Shown: piece by piece, positions 1 to 10,632 of the stretch
Numbering within the stretch: position 1 is the first letter of the stretch
Layout: each line of letters begins with the position of its first letter
DNA from: Patagioenas fasciata
Taxonomy: Eukaryota > Chordata > Aves > Columbiformes > Columbidae
Length of the DNA stretch: 64,000 nucleotides
NCBI RefSeq assembly: GCF_037038585.1
Contig: NC_092520.1
Span: 122,606,001 to 122,670,000 of the forward strand
Reading direction: 5' to 3'
Notes under the pieces: model-generated
Seen by the model: only the letters and a program-made list of their open reading frames with translations
Told to the model about the DNA's origin: nothing
The model's database searches: none
Translations under genes and position numbers: made by a program

Positions 1-413
1 CCTCATGGTAAATTTCTTGTCTCTAGTCTGAATCTATTCCTAGTGAAAAAACATTATCGCTTGTATTGCAACAGGCCCTGCTAAAAAAGTCTGTCCCCAT
101 CCGTCTAATAAGCCCTCTTTAAGTTACTGAAAGACTGCAATAAGGCCTCCCTAGAGCCTTCTTCAGGCTGAACAACCTCTCTCAGCCTGTCCTCACATCA
201 GAGCTGTTCCAGCCCTCTGATCATGTTTGTGGTCTCCTCTGGCCCCTCTCCAACAGGTCCATGTGTTTCCTGTACTGTGGTGTCTAGAGCTGGAGACAGG
301 ACTCCAGGTGGGGTCTCAGCAGAGCAGAGGGACAGAATCACCTTCCTCGACCTGCTGGCCACACTCCTCCTGATGCAGCCCAGGATACCGTTGGGCTTAT
401 GTGCATTACATTA
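1..413 (-). repeat. CR1 LINE fragment, minus orientation, runs off the left edge
   Basis: The stretch reads as the reverse complement of the conserved 3' part of avian CR1: it carries the phrases 'ctctcagcctgtcctcaca', 'ccagccctctgatcatgttt', 'ctccaggtggggtctcagca' and 'gatgcagcccaggatacc' in the expected order and spacing. Similarity fades at about 413, which is the 5' truncation point in CR1 coordinates. It sits about 350 bp upstream of the ABHD10 start. A dead LINE fragment; the short open frames within it are meaningless. Confidence 0.9.
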
Positions 414-740
414 AAAATACACATATAACAAAATTTATACTTTTTAACAGTTTGTACCCATACATACACAAGCAACCTGGAGTGGCAGGGTTTCCAGACC
501 GGGTCTTACCAGCCTTCCGGGGGCCTCCCCTCTCCAGAATACACGTGCATCCAGGGAAACGCTCATTAAGTGTTTCCATTGGCAAAACTTTGTTTTTTAC
601 CCGGCAAATAAGGAAAATCAGCACTCGGCACTAATAAAACCGACCGACAACCCCGACCGACCTCCAGCGCACCCACTAACCACCGCTCCACGCGGCGGCG
701 CAAGCGCGCTCCCGGCCCCGCCCCGGCGGGAGACGGAGCG

Positions 741-750
741 GCGCATGCGC
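741..750. promoter_or_regulatory. Perfect NRF1-type palindrome in the ABHD10 promoter
   Basis: gcgcatgcgc is the palindromic core of the NRF1 (nuclear respiratory factor 1) binding site. NRF1 is known to drive many nuclear genes for mitochondrial proteins, which fits ABHD10, a mitochondrial hydrolase. The site lies just upstream of the ATG at 761 and itself contains another ATG (745), which is one reason to doubt that 745 is simply a start codon. Confidence 0.6.
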
Positions 751-760
751 GGCGGCGGCC

Positions 761-863
761 ATGGCGGGTGCGTGGAGCAGCTGGGCGCGGGCTGGTGGCT
801 GCCGTGGCGTCTCGGCTATGGCGGTGTTGCTGTCGCCGCTGCGGGTGGCCCTGGGGCTCCCGG
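761..863 (+). CDS. ABHD10: ABHD10 coding exon 1 (targeting peptide)
   Basis: ATG 761 has an ideal context (gcggccATGG) and opens a presequence-like peptide. The exon ends at a strong donor (cgg|gtaagg). It leaves one base in the last codon; from the alternative ATG at 745 it would leave two. Later weak donors (GT at 913 or 949) would also give the two-base phase from ATG 761, but they look poor. Confidence 0.75.
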
Positions 864-3800
864 GTAAGGGGAAAGGCCTGAGAGCACCTGCGCTGGCACC
901 GCGGCGCTGCTTGTCCGCCGCCGGCCTGGGAGCCCGGGGTACAAGGGCGTGTCTATTAGTTAGTCAGGAAGAGGATCCGTGTCCGTGGCGAGTGTTTATG
1001 CCGTGTGTGACTGTACCGTGTGTCACGGCCGTGGGGAGGTGCGTTTGCTCCCCGCTCTCGCGCCATCTCTCTCGAGAATGGCCCGGCCGCGTCCTCCGCT
1101 TGCGGGTGGGGACGTGACACTCCGCCCCTCGCCGGGGCACGGCGTGTCTGACCGGCTTCTCCTCCCCTGCCGAGCCTGTGGGGCTTGGTTCGGTGTGTGT
1201 GCACGGGCGGGGCAGGTGCTGCGCAAACCTCTCCCGGCTGTGTTTAGGTGGCTGTAGGCGCCTCCCGCCGCCGCTGCTTGCCGAGGAGCTGGAAATGATG
1301 AGTGGGACAGTTTGCTTGCTGGGATGCAAAACATATCTGCCTGTGCGGCTTCAGCAGGCACCTGAAAAGGTTTGCTGGCATCCACTTATGATATGGTCCT
1401 CTGCTCAAACACATAGTGTCCCATCTTGCTGTTCCAGACTCAGTGCATGTCTGACCTGTTGAGTTTATTCATTGCTTTAAACTTGAGAGGCAACAGCTCT
1501 TCTCAATGAGGTAATAAACCTCATCTGGGGATGCTCGATGGAGAAGTAGAACTTACTTGCCACTAAAGGTACACATTATGTATTTACATAAAAACTTGAA
1601 TACAGGTGGTTTTTTTTGTTGTTGTTGATCTTTTTTTCTTGTGTTTGGAATGACAGTGTGCTCGTTATAGCTGGTTATGGAGTGTACTGTTAGGTGCTCT
1701 GAGACTGGGCTAAGCAGCAGTTCCTGCTGGCAGAACTGGTGGCCGCCTTGCTACTGTAGCATGGCCAGTTGCATGAAATGAGATGTGGACCACGTTGAGT
1801 CCATTATCTGCCAGGGCTGCATTTATTTCCTGCTGCTGTTGGCAGTGTGCGGGTCACAGCACTGGAGCATTCCCAACGTTGTTCAGAGGATTTCTTTGGC
1901 TTTGACATCTAGCACTGATCTCAGTCACAGTTGCTTTTGAGCATGACACAATTAAATTGCACAGTGACTCTGACATGACAAAAATTCCACAGCATCAGGT
2001 AAGGGTCCTGTGGTCTTCCGTAGCTAGCTCCTTCTGTCTGTAACTTGCTTTTATAAATACCAGCTGCTACCTTGCACCATTCAGAAGTGCTTTCCTGCTC
2101 AAACCAAGGTCTTCCACTGAAATCAGGAGAAATTACTGAGTAGTTGCTCAGTTGTTGATGTTTTTGTCTGTCTAAAGGGAAGTTTGAGAGCTTGTCCCCA
2201 GTGAGCCATGCCCTTGGATTGGCTGGGGTGGGTGCCTTAGGGTTTTGCATTATTCAGTTTAGGATCACCGCTGGTGCACTTACAGTAACTTGTTAAATGT
2301 GGAATACTGGTTTGTGGAGTAGCTTAGACAGTGGTTGTGTCTTGTAGCTGCAGTTTAAACCCTGCCTAGTATTGAAACAATTTGAGGGCGCCCGCAGGGT
2401 GCTGCGGGGTAGAAAACCAGTGACATCAGACACGATCATCAGGGCCTAAGGGGGGAAAAAATACTCCTGATTATTTTTCGATCAACTTTAGCACTTCTTG
2501 GTGTATCTTCTCTGTTACTGGCAGGTGAAGAAGTGAGTGGCTTACTGATAGAGACACACACAAACCAAAACCCATAGTGTGGATAAAGTAAATCTACCTT
2601 TACTGTGGCATTTATTCTCCTTTATAATAATTGATGCATCAGTAGGATAAAGAGCTGTCCCATTGTTTCATGAAAGATGTTATGGTTTTAATCAATAGTT
2701 CAAATGATACAATTTCGGTTAGGAAAGTGCCGAATACTAACTACAACCTGTGTGTTATGCATCCACATTTACTCATGCACATGCAAGTTTAAAAAACAAA
2801 TAAAACACCCAAGATTCCTTGAATGTTATCTCTGAAACTGAGAAAACAGAACTCAAAGCTGCAGAACAGTTAAGTGATGTGTTACTGTTGAAGCCTGTTT
2901 TTACAGTATTTATCCAGTTGTTATGCCACTAAGAAGCCCTGTGTATCATTTGGGGTTGCATAGTTTTTGTAACCTGCTACTGTTTTACAGCAAATCTAAG
3001 AATTAAGAGTGTCAAAGTCTTAAAAGTCTCAACCAAGCTTTCAGTTTAACAAATTTTGCTGAGTGGTGTAATAGAGTGGACTAAGTCATCATAACACCGC
3101 TCTGCGAATCATTTGCCCTCACCCACAGCAGAGGTATGATTGACGGCTAAAATTAGATTGAATACTGTAGCAGCTATTGAGATTCAGCATAGTTATTCAT
3201 TACTAAATGTTTCCTTTCTTACTCTTTCTTGTGTGAAAGCAACGCCATTTTTTTGATGGTTATTAAGATGAATAACAGATTCCAACCTAGGGTTTGCTTT
3301 CCAAATGTGCCTGGTTTGTTATCTTGAATTAAAACAAAATAATGTTAAGTTTATGCTGATAGGAAAATTTCTCTCTCAGGCAATATGTTGCAGATCTCTT
3401 TGACGAAAGTTGTGCTGAACGATCTTTCATTTTTTAAAATATTTGCAAAATATTTAGGTTCGCAAAGTGTTATTTCATTCTGGATAAACAGAAAAGTATG
3501 AGCAGTGGAATAATGTGACCTCTCCAGCAAGAATACACCAAACCATGTAATGGGACATCTGTGCCCTGTTTGGAGATGCATAAGAAAATCATAGCTCTGC
3601 AATGGTCAACTCTGCCCAGGGAGCTTGTAGAGTCTCTTACTCTGGAGGCATTCAAGACCTGCCTGAATGCCTTCCTGTGTAACCTCATCTAGGTGTTCCT
3701 GCTCCAGCAGAGGGATTGGAGTAGATGATCTTTTGAGGTTCCTTCCAATCCCTGATGTTCTGTGATTCTTCTTGTGTGTTGTGTTTAATGTGTTGCTCTG

Positions 3801-6800
3801 TATTTACAGAGAATGTAGCTTTACTTCTGTGCTTCATATCTGAGAAAAAGACTGATGTTAAGATAGCCTAGTGTTAAAATTACTTTTTTTTTTTTTTTTC
3901 CTCCAGTGTTCCTGGCAATAGTCTTTAACTTAAGCAGAAATAGCTGTTGATTGTATGATGAAAAAGGCTAGCTATTATTTATTTCATTTAGTTTTAAACA
4001 GTGCTATTTTTGTTTTATGTTCATCATGTTGAAAAAGTTAGTCACAAAATTCTTTCCCAGTTCCCACTTTTGAACTTCCCCATTGTACATCTCCTTCATA
4101 GATCTTGTGAATCTGGGGTTTTGGTGCAGATGCAGTTTCATTGTTCAGGTTTAATTTTAATCAAAAATTTGTCACCTCATGTGCTTGTAAACTTGTCATT
4201 GCACAGAGTAATTTAGTCCCAAAATTATATTTTTTTAAAATTCAGTCTGGAAAAAAAAGTCAAGCTAAGCAGATGAAAAATCTTCCCATTGCATGTAAAA
4301 TGAGTAAATATATTCAAGATGGCATAAAACATGAGGACAAATGAAGTATAGGAAGTCTTAGCATTTGGCTTCAGTCAACCACTTTGCTAATTGCTGAGTG
4401 AACTCCTTACGTGGTTGGCATTTAATGATTTGAGAATGAATCACAATCAGTGTTCCCTTTCAGGTTGTTCAATACTAGTTAATCATTAAAGAATATAGGA
4501 GATACTTTTTTTAGCCCAAGTATTTTATTTTCACATAATATGCCCATATTTCCTGAATCCTAGTTTTATAAAATATTAGTATTTCTGTCAAGGTTATCAT
4601 GATGATTGTGCTAAATAGCTCTTTTCATTAGTTTGCAGGCTGAAATCGTCAGTCAGCTTTCTTACTCGACCAGATCGACCAAATCTTGCATATCATAAAC
4701 TAAAAGGCAGGAATCCAGGGGTTATTTTCCTTCCAGGCTTTAATTCAAATATGAATGGTCAGAAAGCAATGGCCCTTGAAGATTTCTGCAACTCTCTAGG
4801 TCACGCCTTTATCAGGTACATTTAGAGGATTGTTCTTGAGAAAATGGAACTGGTGTCATGGACTGGGGAAAGGGGTTTTAATGAAGATATTTAGATTTTG
4901 ACGTTTGAATTGGAATGCATGCTGTGCTGAACACAAGCTAAGAAGTGACTTTCTTCCATTTAAAACATGGGCTTTCTGTTTGTAGCGAGACTGAGGTAAA
5001 TCAGGAGAATGTATACTGAAAGGAATTCAGAGTATTCTCTGATAAATTTCTCTTAGTCTAGCCAGTGCTGTGTGTTAAGGGTATAGGCACAAAAATGAAA
5101 AAAAAAAAAAAGGCCCTGGAGTTCAAATTTTTAAAGTTACCACTATAAGCAGGCTTCTTAGCTGCCAAAACTTATTAAGTTGCCTGGTATCTTCTGTGGT
5201 TTTAGAGGAACATGCATATGCTTGGTGGTGCTCTCCTTTGATAGATGAGGTTGAATGCTGAATTTCATAAGTCTTCATATTTGGGTATACAAAGAGAATC
5301 CGTACTTAAAAAAAATACCTTTAAAATTGAAGTATTTTGTGGGTTTTCTCTGTAAGGACAATTTTTTGTCTGGCAAATATCCTGATAAATTTGCGTATTT
5401 TTATATCAAATGATAAGAGAATGCTGCATCACTTTGTTTCGTATGTTGTGTTTAAACCTCTTTTCATGTGACTTCTGATGCTAGTGATACACAGGACCAA
5501 GTAAGAAAATATTCAGTGTGGTATCTTGTCGCCTGTTTAATTTGATTGAATGGTAGTGTTTAGTTAGCTTCTATTTTGCTGTAAACAGTCCTATGACTTT
5601 CATTTTGATGGTTACTTTTTCAGATTTGATTATACAGGATGTGGAAGTTCAGATGGTAAATTTGAGGAGTGCACAATTGGGAAGTGGAGAAAAGATGTTC
5701 TCTCTGTGCTGGATGAACTTGCTGAAGGACCACAGGTTGTATTTTATTTTTAAATATAGAATGCTTTTTGTTCTTGAGGTAGAACATTAATCAAAAATAC
5801 ACCATAAGAGCTCTGGGCAACAGTAGCTTCTATTTAACAACTGACACCTGCTCACTTCCAAGCTGAGTCATTTGAGAGGTCATATTCATAAAACCTCTTT
5901 TGCAAGCAGATAGATCACAGATTCATCGAAACATGGGTTTTGACAGGAGCTCCTGAAGGTCATTTATTAGCATCACCTGCTCAGAGATTCTGGGAGAGCC
6001 CCATGATGGGGGTCCACCTCACAGGTGACAGGGAACTGTTCCAGTGTGGCACAGCCTTCTTCATGGAAAATGTGTCACCCTCCCATGCTGATGCATTAAT
6101 TAAAGGATTTGCAGGAATGTTACAAGATACTCTATGTGATAAAATAGTTTAAAAAAGAGCATCAGCAGAAGCAGCATTTGACTTCTTCAATTACTTTAGA
6201 AATGACTATGAGAAACTTGTCATGCCCTGCAACCTGGAAAAATGTAGTATTGTGTTTAAAACACTTGTATTATGATTTGCTTTTGTTGACCTGTTTCACT
6301 CCACTGAGCCTTTACCAAGTGCGTTTGTTTTAAGAAGGAAACATGAAGTATGCATGTGATACTGAATTGTTTCAACTTTCATTTTGTTTACAGTGTTTCA
6401 GTCTCAGGCAGCAATAACCAGCCATGCCAAACAAAAAGAATAATAAAATACCAGATCCTGTGGTGCTTACTCAGGCAAAATTTCCACTGGAGGTGACAGC
6501 AGTTCTGCCTGGGTAAGGACAGCAGGATTATGCCCGAAGATTAAGTAGTTAAACAAAACGAAAACTGATACTTTGTAAAATAAGTTGGAAAAATAGCCAT
6601 TTTCCCATAAAATAATATCTTATTTTCTCTCTTTTTCAGATTCTGGTGGGTTCCAGCATGGGTGGATGGCTGATGCTTCATGCTGCAATAGCACGCCCAG
6701 ATAAAGTAGCTGCCCTAGTTGGAGTAGCTGCAGCAGCAGATCATCTTGTAACAACTTTTCAGAAGCTTCCCATTGAGGTAAATGGTTTCTTGTGCAATCT

Positions 6801-8186
6801 AAAAACCCATCAAACATTTAAGGAATTCCGTTGTTCCAACTGTACTTTTCCTGCAAGTCTTCCAGCAAGTTTTCTGTGTTTGTGGTAGAGGTAAGCTGAA
6901 AATTTACATTAATCTACAAGTCTACAAAAGACTGTACTTCTATTGCTAACATTACATAGCATGTGTTTATATTACTGTGGCATATAGGACATGAAGTCAA
7001 ATACCTGCTGTTCAGCAGTCCATTAGATTTCAGTGTTGAATATCTCATATTTGCATACAAATCGGATCCTTGTGCTTTCAAGGATGGAGAAGTAGCTGCT
7101 AAAATAATTGAGGTGACATTGGATGGGATCAGTCTGACAGAGGTTGCATGTGTAGAAAGGGAATTCTTCAGATTAGTGTATTTGTAAAGACTCTAAGATT
7201 TAGGTGGTGGGAAATGTCTTTCTGAGTTGCTTCTTTGATGATGATCATGCCCAGTCTTCAGGCAACTAAATCAGGTGTTATAATGTGACAAATAAATATG
7301 CCAATAAAAAACTTATACTTTAGAATAATTAAAATGTTTTTCCTGTTTTGTTTTTTACTAAGGCACTTTGTAGTGTCAGTATTACTATGTAAGACTAAGG
7401 TAAGATTCTGGAAAAGCGGTATTTAGACACAGGTATTGTGGCAAAGACCAGAAAGACCTATCACTGAAAAATTTCTTTTTCCTAGGACTGTCCTTGTTTG
7501 AGGTTCAGTGAACTGACTAAAGCCAAAGAGACTTACTGTTCATGGTGGCTGTACATCTTTTCTTTCCTGACAGATTCTGACTGAGAAACTTAATTGCACT
7601 GGTGTTTCCTACGTAGCTTAATTTGTAGCAGACATGTCTAGAGTAGCTTTTGTGACACGGTAGGGGGTTTGTCTTCTCAGATCCTGGAAGGCAAACAGGA
7701 CTATACCTTCTCTGCTAATAAAAATAAACCGAGTGAAATTTTATGCTTGAGGAAATTTAACTGCATTTAGAACAAAAATAAGTTGAGGCACTCTGAAAAG
7801 CTTGGAATATCTGTTTTGTTTATTCTTTGCTCTCTTTTTTATAGGTACAAAAAGAAATAGAAGAAAAAGGTGAATGGAAGTTTCCAACAAAGTATAACGA
7901 GGAAGGATATTACTCCTTGAGATATGACTTTATCAAAGAAGCAGAAAATCACTGTGTGCTCAATAGTCCTATTCCTGTAACGTGTCCCATACGACTCATT
8001 CATGGCATGAAGGACGATGATGTCCCTTGGCAGATCTCTATGCAAGTTGCTGATCGTGTTTTGAGCAAAGATGTGGATGTGATCCTCCGCAAAACCGGCC
8101 AACATCGAATGAGTGAGAAGGAGGACACAAAACTCCTTGTGAATACCGTTGATGATTTAATTGACAAGCTGGCAACACTTGCATAA
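761..8186 (+). CDS. ABHD10: Palmitoyl-protein thioesterase ABHD10, mitochondrial (five coding exons)
   Basis: Alpha/beta-hydrolase of the mitochondrial matrix. The family removes S-acyl groups (peroxiredoxin-5 is a known substrate) and cleaves acyl-glucuronides such as that of mycophenolic acid. Exons: 761-863, 4639 or 4653-4815, 5624-5735, 6640-6777, 7845-8186. With ATG 761 and acceptor 4652 the product is 285 aa (human 306). The first ~34 residues are Arg-containing, free of acidic residues and hydrophobic, as in a mitochondrial targeting peptide. The nucleophile elbow is G-S-S-M-G (Ser132); Asp229 (MKDDDVPW) and His259 (TGQHRM) complete the triad, and the Ser-to-Asp (97) and Asp-to-His (30) spacings equal those of human. 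The join of exon 1 to exon 2 is unresolved: the best acceptor (4638) is in frame only with the ATG at 745, giving 295 aa. Exons 2-5 are certain. Confidence 0.96.
864..4638 (+). other. ABHD10 intron 1
   Basis: The first ~400 bases belong to the CpG island; the rest is AT-rich. It contains one CR1 fragment (3605-3771) and T-rich runs near 3885. No other exon or RNA gene was recognised. Confidence 0.8.
3605..3771 (+). repeat. CR1 LINE 3' end fragment, plus orientation
   Basis: Typical CR1 3' end: 'ctctggaggcattcaagacc', then 'ctccagcagagggattgg', 'gatgatcttttgaggttcct' and the terminal 'tgttctgtgattctt'. Only about 170 bp remain. It lies in ABHD10 intron 1, in the sense orientation. Confidence 0.85.
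4639..4815 (+). CDS. ABHD10: ABHD10 coding exon 2
   Basis: Encodes the segment from the presequence junction through [17 protein letters not shown] to the end of the first core strand and helix ([12 protein letters not shown]). Acceptor ttgcag at 4638; a second AG at 4652 starts the exon 14 bases later. Donor at 4816 (atcag|gtacat) is phase 2. The human protein reads LSFLNRPDLPNLAYKKLKG in the same place. Confidence 0.95.
5624..5735 (+). CDS. ABHD10: ABHD10 coding exon 3
   Basis: Encodes (R)[19 protein letters not shown] and onward to DELAEGPQ, the family's conserved strand before the nucleophile elbow. Acceptor tttttcag at 5623, donor cacag|gttgta at 5736, phase 0. The exon is 112 bases long. 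Confidence 0.96.
6449..6537. repeat. Ancient fold-back repeat in ABHD10 intron 3
   Basis: A 12-bp arm at 6466-6477 (cttactcaggca) faces a complementary arm at 6506-6517 (tgcctgggtaag, 11 of 12 pairs). The flanking phrases 'gatcctgtggtgcttactc' and 'gggtaaggacagcaggatta' resemble an old interspersed repeat common in turtles, crocodilians and birds. The family name is not certain from memory. Confidence 0.55.
6640..6777 (+). CDS. ABHD10: ABHD10 coding exon 4 (nucleophile elbow)
   Basis: Exactly 46 codons, phase 0 at both ends. It begins [20 protein letters not shown], which holds the GxSxG elbow, and ends TFQKLPIE before gaggtaaa. Acceptor ctttttcag at 6639. Confidence 0.97.
7845..8186 (+). 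CDS. ABHD10: ABHD10 coding exon 5 and stop
   Basis: Acceptor ttttataggt at 7844. Encodes [20 protein letters not shown] through the catalytic Asp ([10 protein letters not shown]) and His (QHRM) to the C-terminus [10 protein letters not shown] and TAA. The human residue just before the catalytic His is Asp (SDHRM); here it is Gln. Confidence 0.97.
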   Translation, partial: VQKEIEEKGEWKFPTKYNEEGYYSLRYDFIKEAENHCVLNSPIPVTCPIRLIHGMKDDDVPWQISMQVADRVLSKDVDVILRKTGQHRMSEKEDTKLLVNTVDDLIDKLATLA

Positions 8187-8690
8187 GCTGCGGTGTAGCC
8201 TAAGTGCAGGAACTCTACACCTGACTCTTTTCCATGAGTAGCAGAAACCCTGTTCTTAACAAGATGCTGCCAGGCCGGTAACTGTCACAGTAGGAACTGA
8301 GCTTTATCTTCTCTTTCCTTACCTCTCTTTCAGAAATACAGATATTTTATTAACGCTGCATTTGCACAGACAGTCCAAAGTGTGAAGAAGTGCTGCTGTT
8401 GTGTTAAGACCCTCTCCTTCACCACTTAAACCTTTTCTTGCAAGTTTCCTACACTTCTGTACTAAAATGTTGATTCATTTTTATTACTATTGGCCTGTAT
8501 GTTGAAAGTTTAATTTCCCACATCTTTGACACCTTTTCAGTATTTTCATTTTGCTGTAACATTCTCATATCCTATGTCTGAAACCATGTGCACAAGGCAA
8601 AATTCTACTGAAGTGTTTACTAACATCATTGTTATTAGAAATACTGAATAACATGAAGCATAATAAACAGATTTTGGATAAATTATTATA
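8187..8690 (+). other. ABHD10: ABHD10 3' UTR with polyA signal
   Basis: The AT-rich tail after the stop carries aataaa at 8662-8667, the first canonical signal after the stop codon, giving a 3' UTR of roughly 500 bases. The exact cleavage point is not visible. Confidence 0.65.
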
Positions 8691-9209
8691 TTGTTCTTAA
8701 CTACTATTAAAAGGTGGAAGGCACATCCTGATGTGTTTGGGGTACTACACAGGAAGAAGTTAAATTCTAAGAACACAGGGCATCAAAGTGTACATAGAGC
8801 TCTTTTATCTGTGCTTGTTAGTAGGGTTTATGTCCTTGTCTCTGGGCTGTCTTTTTGTAAGTTAATTTGTGGGTCTGCTATTAAGGGAACAATAATTTTG
8901 GTGTAAACTGAAACTGGATCAATACAGTGACTCTTTTATAGTAACTTTTTTAAAAGGGGGAGTACAGCCCCCTAGGGCATCTCTGCCTCTTTTCTGTGAC
9001 TTGAGAACTGTAGATTAATAGAAATAGTGTCTTCTGGTGTTGGGAATTCGAAGTGCATGAGTGCAAACCTGAAAAACCATAAGTAAACTTGATGGCTGGA
9101 TCATTCTTCTAATGTAATTCCCACAGAATTTAGTAGTAAATGGATTTAATTGCAAATGTGACTATTGCCTGGGTTTTGTCCAAAAATGTGGTGCCGTTCA
9201 CACACTTGA

Positions 9210-9224
9210 AAGAGAGAGAGAGAG
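9210..9224. repeat. GA microsatellite
   Basis: A short pure (AG)n run. Nothing functional is implied. Confidence 0.8.
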
Positions 9225-9481
9225 GAACTTAGGTGGGAGGCTGAAACTAGTTCGAGCTACCATTAGTATGAAACATCAGTCAAAAGTATATAGTTGTTTC
9301 TGACTTTAGTATTTCAAGTACTAAATAGCATCACTCTTGCTACCTTAAAAGACTCAAGCTCCTGAGTATAGAGTTATTTCTAGACAGTTTGTCATTTTCA
9401 GTGTCAGCATTGTCAGTAGAAGTACACTGTGAGTAGAAGCTTGTCGTATAGAGCTTTACTGTAGAGGTAGTGGTTTTTAAT

Positions 9482-9556
9482 TAAAAAACAAACAAAAACC
9501 AAACAAGCAAAAACCTAAAGCAAAAAACCAAAACCAATAACAAAACAAAAAAACCC
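9482..9556. repeat. A/C-rich low-complexity tract
   Basis: About 75 bases almost wholly A and C, made of irregular caaaa/aaacc units. It may be a decayed polyA tail or simple repeat; no element body was recognised beside it. Confidence 0.6.
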
Positions 9557-10550
9557 CTGAATTTCAGATGGGTTCATGTGAAGTACAGTTTTGTTTTGGC
9601 TTCAATACTGCAAAACCCAAGAAACCGTGATGTAAAAGATTTGAATTCTGATATAAAAGTAAAAAAGATGGCTTGAGTTTGGATGCAAAGCTTCTAGTCC
9701 AAGTGTATCTATTACCTAACTTGATTAATCTAGCTCAGGATACTTGTTTGAGGAATTACAACATTCTATGGAATCTTGTTTCCAAATATTTCTGTTTCTG
9801 GAATAGACATTTTTCTGTCTGTATGAATATGCAATTCACTACATTATTAAGCTTTAAAACCTCTTGAATGTGTGTTTTAATGTTGAAAAACATTAGCTCC
9901 AATAATTTATGCAAAGTGCTCAGCCACTTCCATTCCTGAAGGCTGAGCTGTGTTCATGTTTATGTATTGTTAAAGAGTTGTTGTCTTTATCTGTTTACAT
10001 GTGACTTGCATCTGTTAAAACCTGAAAAAGACATTTTGTGTGGTTTAAAGACAGTCAAATCAAACTTAAGGTACTTCACATTTTTTTCTCTTACCTATGA
10101 CAATTTTTTAATCCACTTTTGACACATCTCTTAGATTTTGTCTCTTAGTAGAAGAAAAAGTTGAAAAAAAAAGAGTAGTACAGTAATTCCAAAGTAATTA
10201 ATTTTAATTAAGGCCCCAAATTACCTCTTGTGATAGATGTACTTTTTGTTCACACGTATTAAAGTTATTTCAGTAACTGAGAAGTTTTGAACTTTTTTTT
10301 TTTTAATTGGGAGTTATACCTATAAACATTCCATTAATTGTAATATTTCAGACATGGAGAAGTCTTTAGATGTCTTCGTAAACTGTAGCTCTGTATTTTT
10401 CTTGAAAGAACTGCATTGTATTCATTCAAAGCTTCACCTTAGCCTTTACTAAATAATTGATATTTTATGGATAAGGTCTTTTTGTTACGATGCCTTAGAG
10501 CAAGATAGCTGAAAACAAATGTGAAGGGGAGCAGCTGCGTGAGCAATTTT

Positions 10551-10632
10551 AAGGCTTTTTTTTTCTTGTTTGGTGCTGGTTTTGTTTTGTTGTTTGTTCT
10601 GGGGTTTGCTTTTGTTTTGGTTTTTTCCCCAT
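10551..10632. repeat. T/G-rich low-complexity tract
   Basis: Irregular ttttg/gtttt units, almost free of A. It resembles the complement of the A/C-rich tract near 9.5 kb and the T/G tract near 41.8 kb. Confidence 0.6.

Larger units (their letters stand above)
620..1260 (+). promoter_or_regulatory. ABHD10: CpG island promoter of ABHD10
   Basis: A block dense in CpG, in sharp contrast with the AT-rich DNA on both sides, covers the first exon of ABHD10 and the start of its first intron. It contains a GC box (ccccgcccc, 716-724) and a perfect gcgcatgcgc palindrome (741-750). No TATA box is seen at a useful distance, so a dispersed TATA-less start is inferred. The island could fire in both directions, but no convincing minus-strand coding exon was seen to its left. 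Confidence 0.8.

Noticed and set aside
964-1385. Minus-strand frames of about 120 codons in the CpG island
   Set aside because: CpG-rich DNA has few stop codons, and there is no family resemblance. A divergent transcript is possible but not a coding gene on this evidence.
5593-5790. 65-codon frame overlapping ABHD10 exon 3
   Set aside because: A shifted-frame shadow of the real exon that reads on into the intron.
5905-5970. Possible CR1 minus-orientation scrap (similar to 'cagaatcatagaaacatggg')
   Set aside because: The resemblance is too short and diverged to list as a feature.
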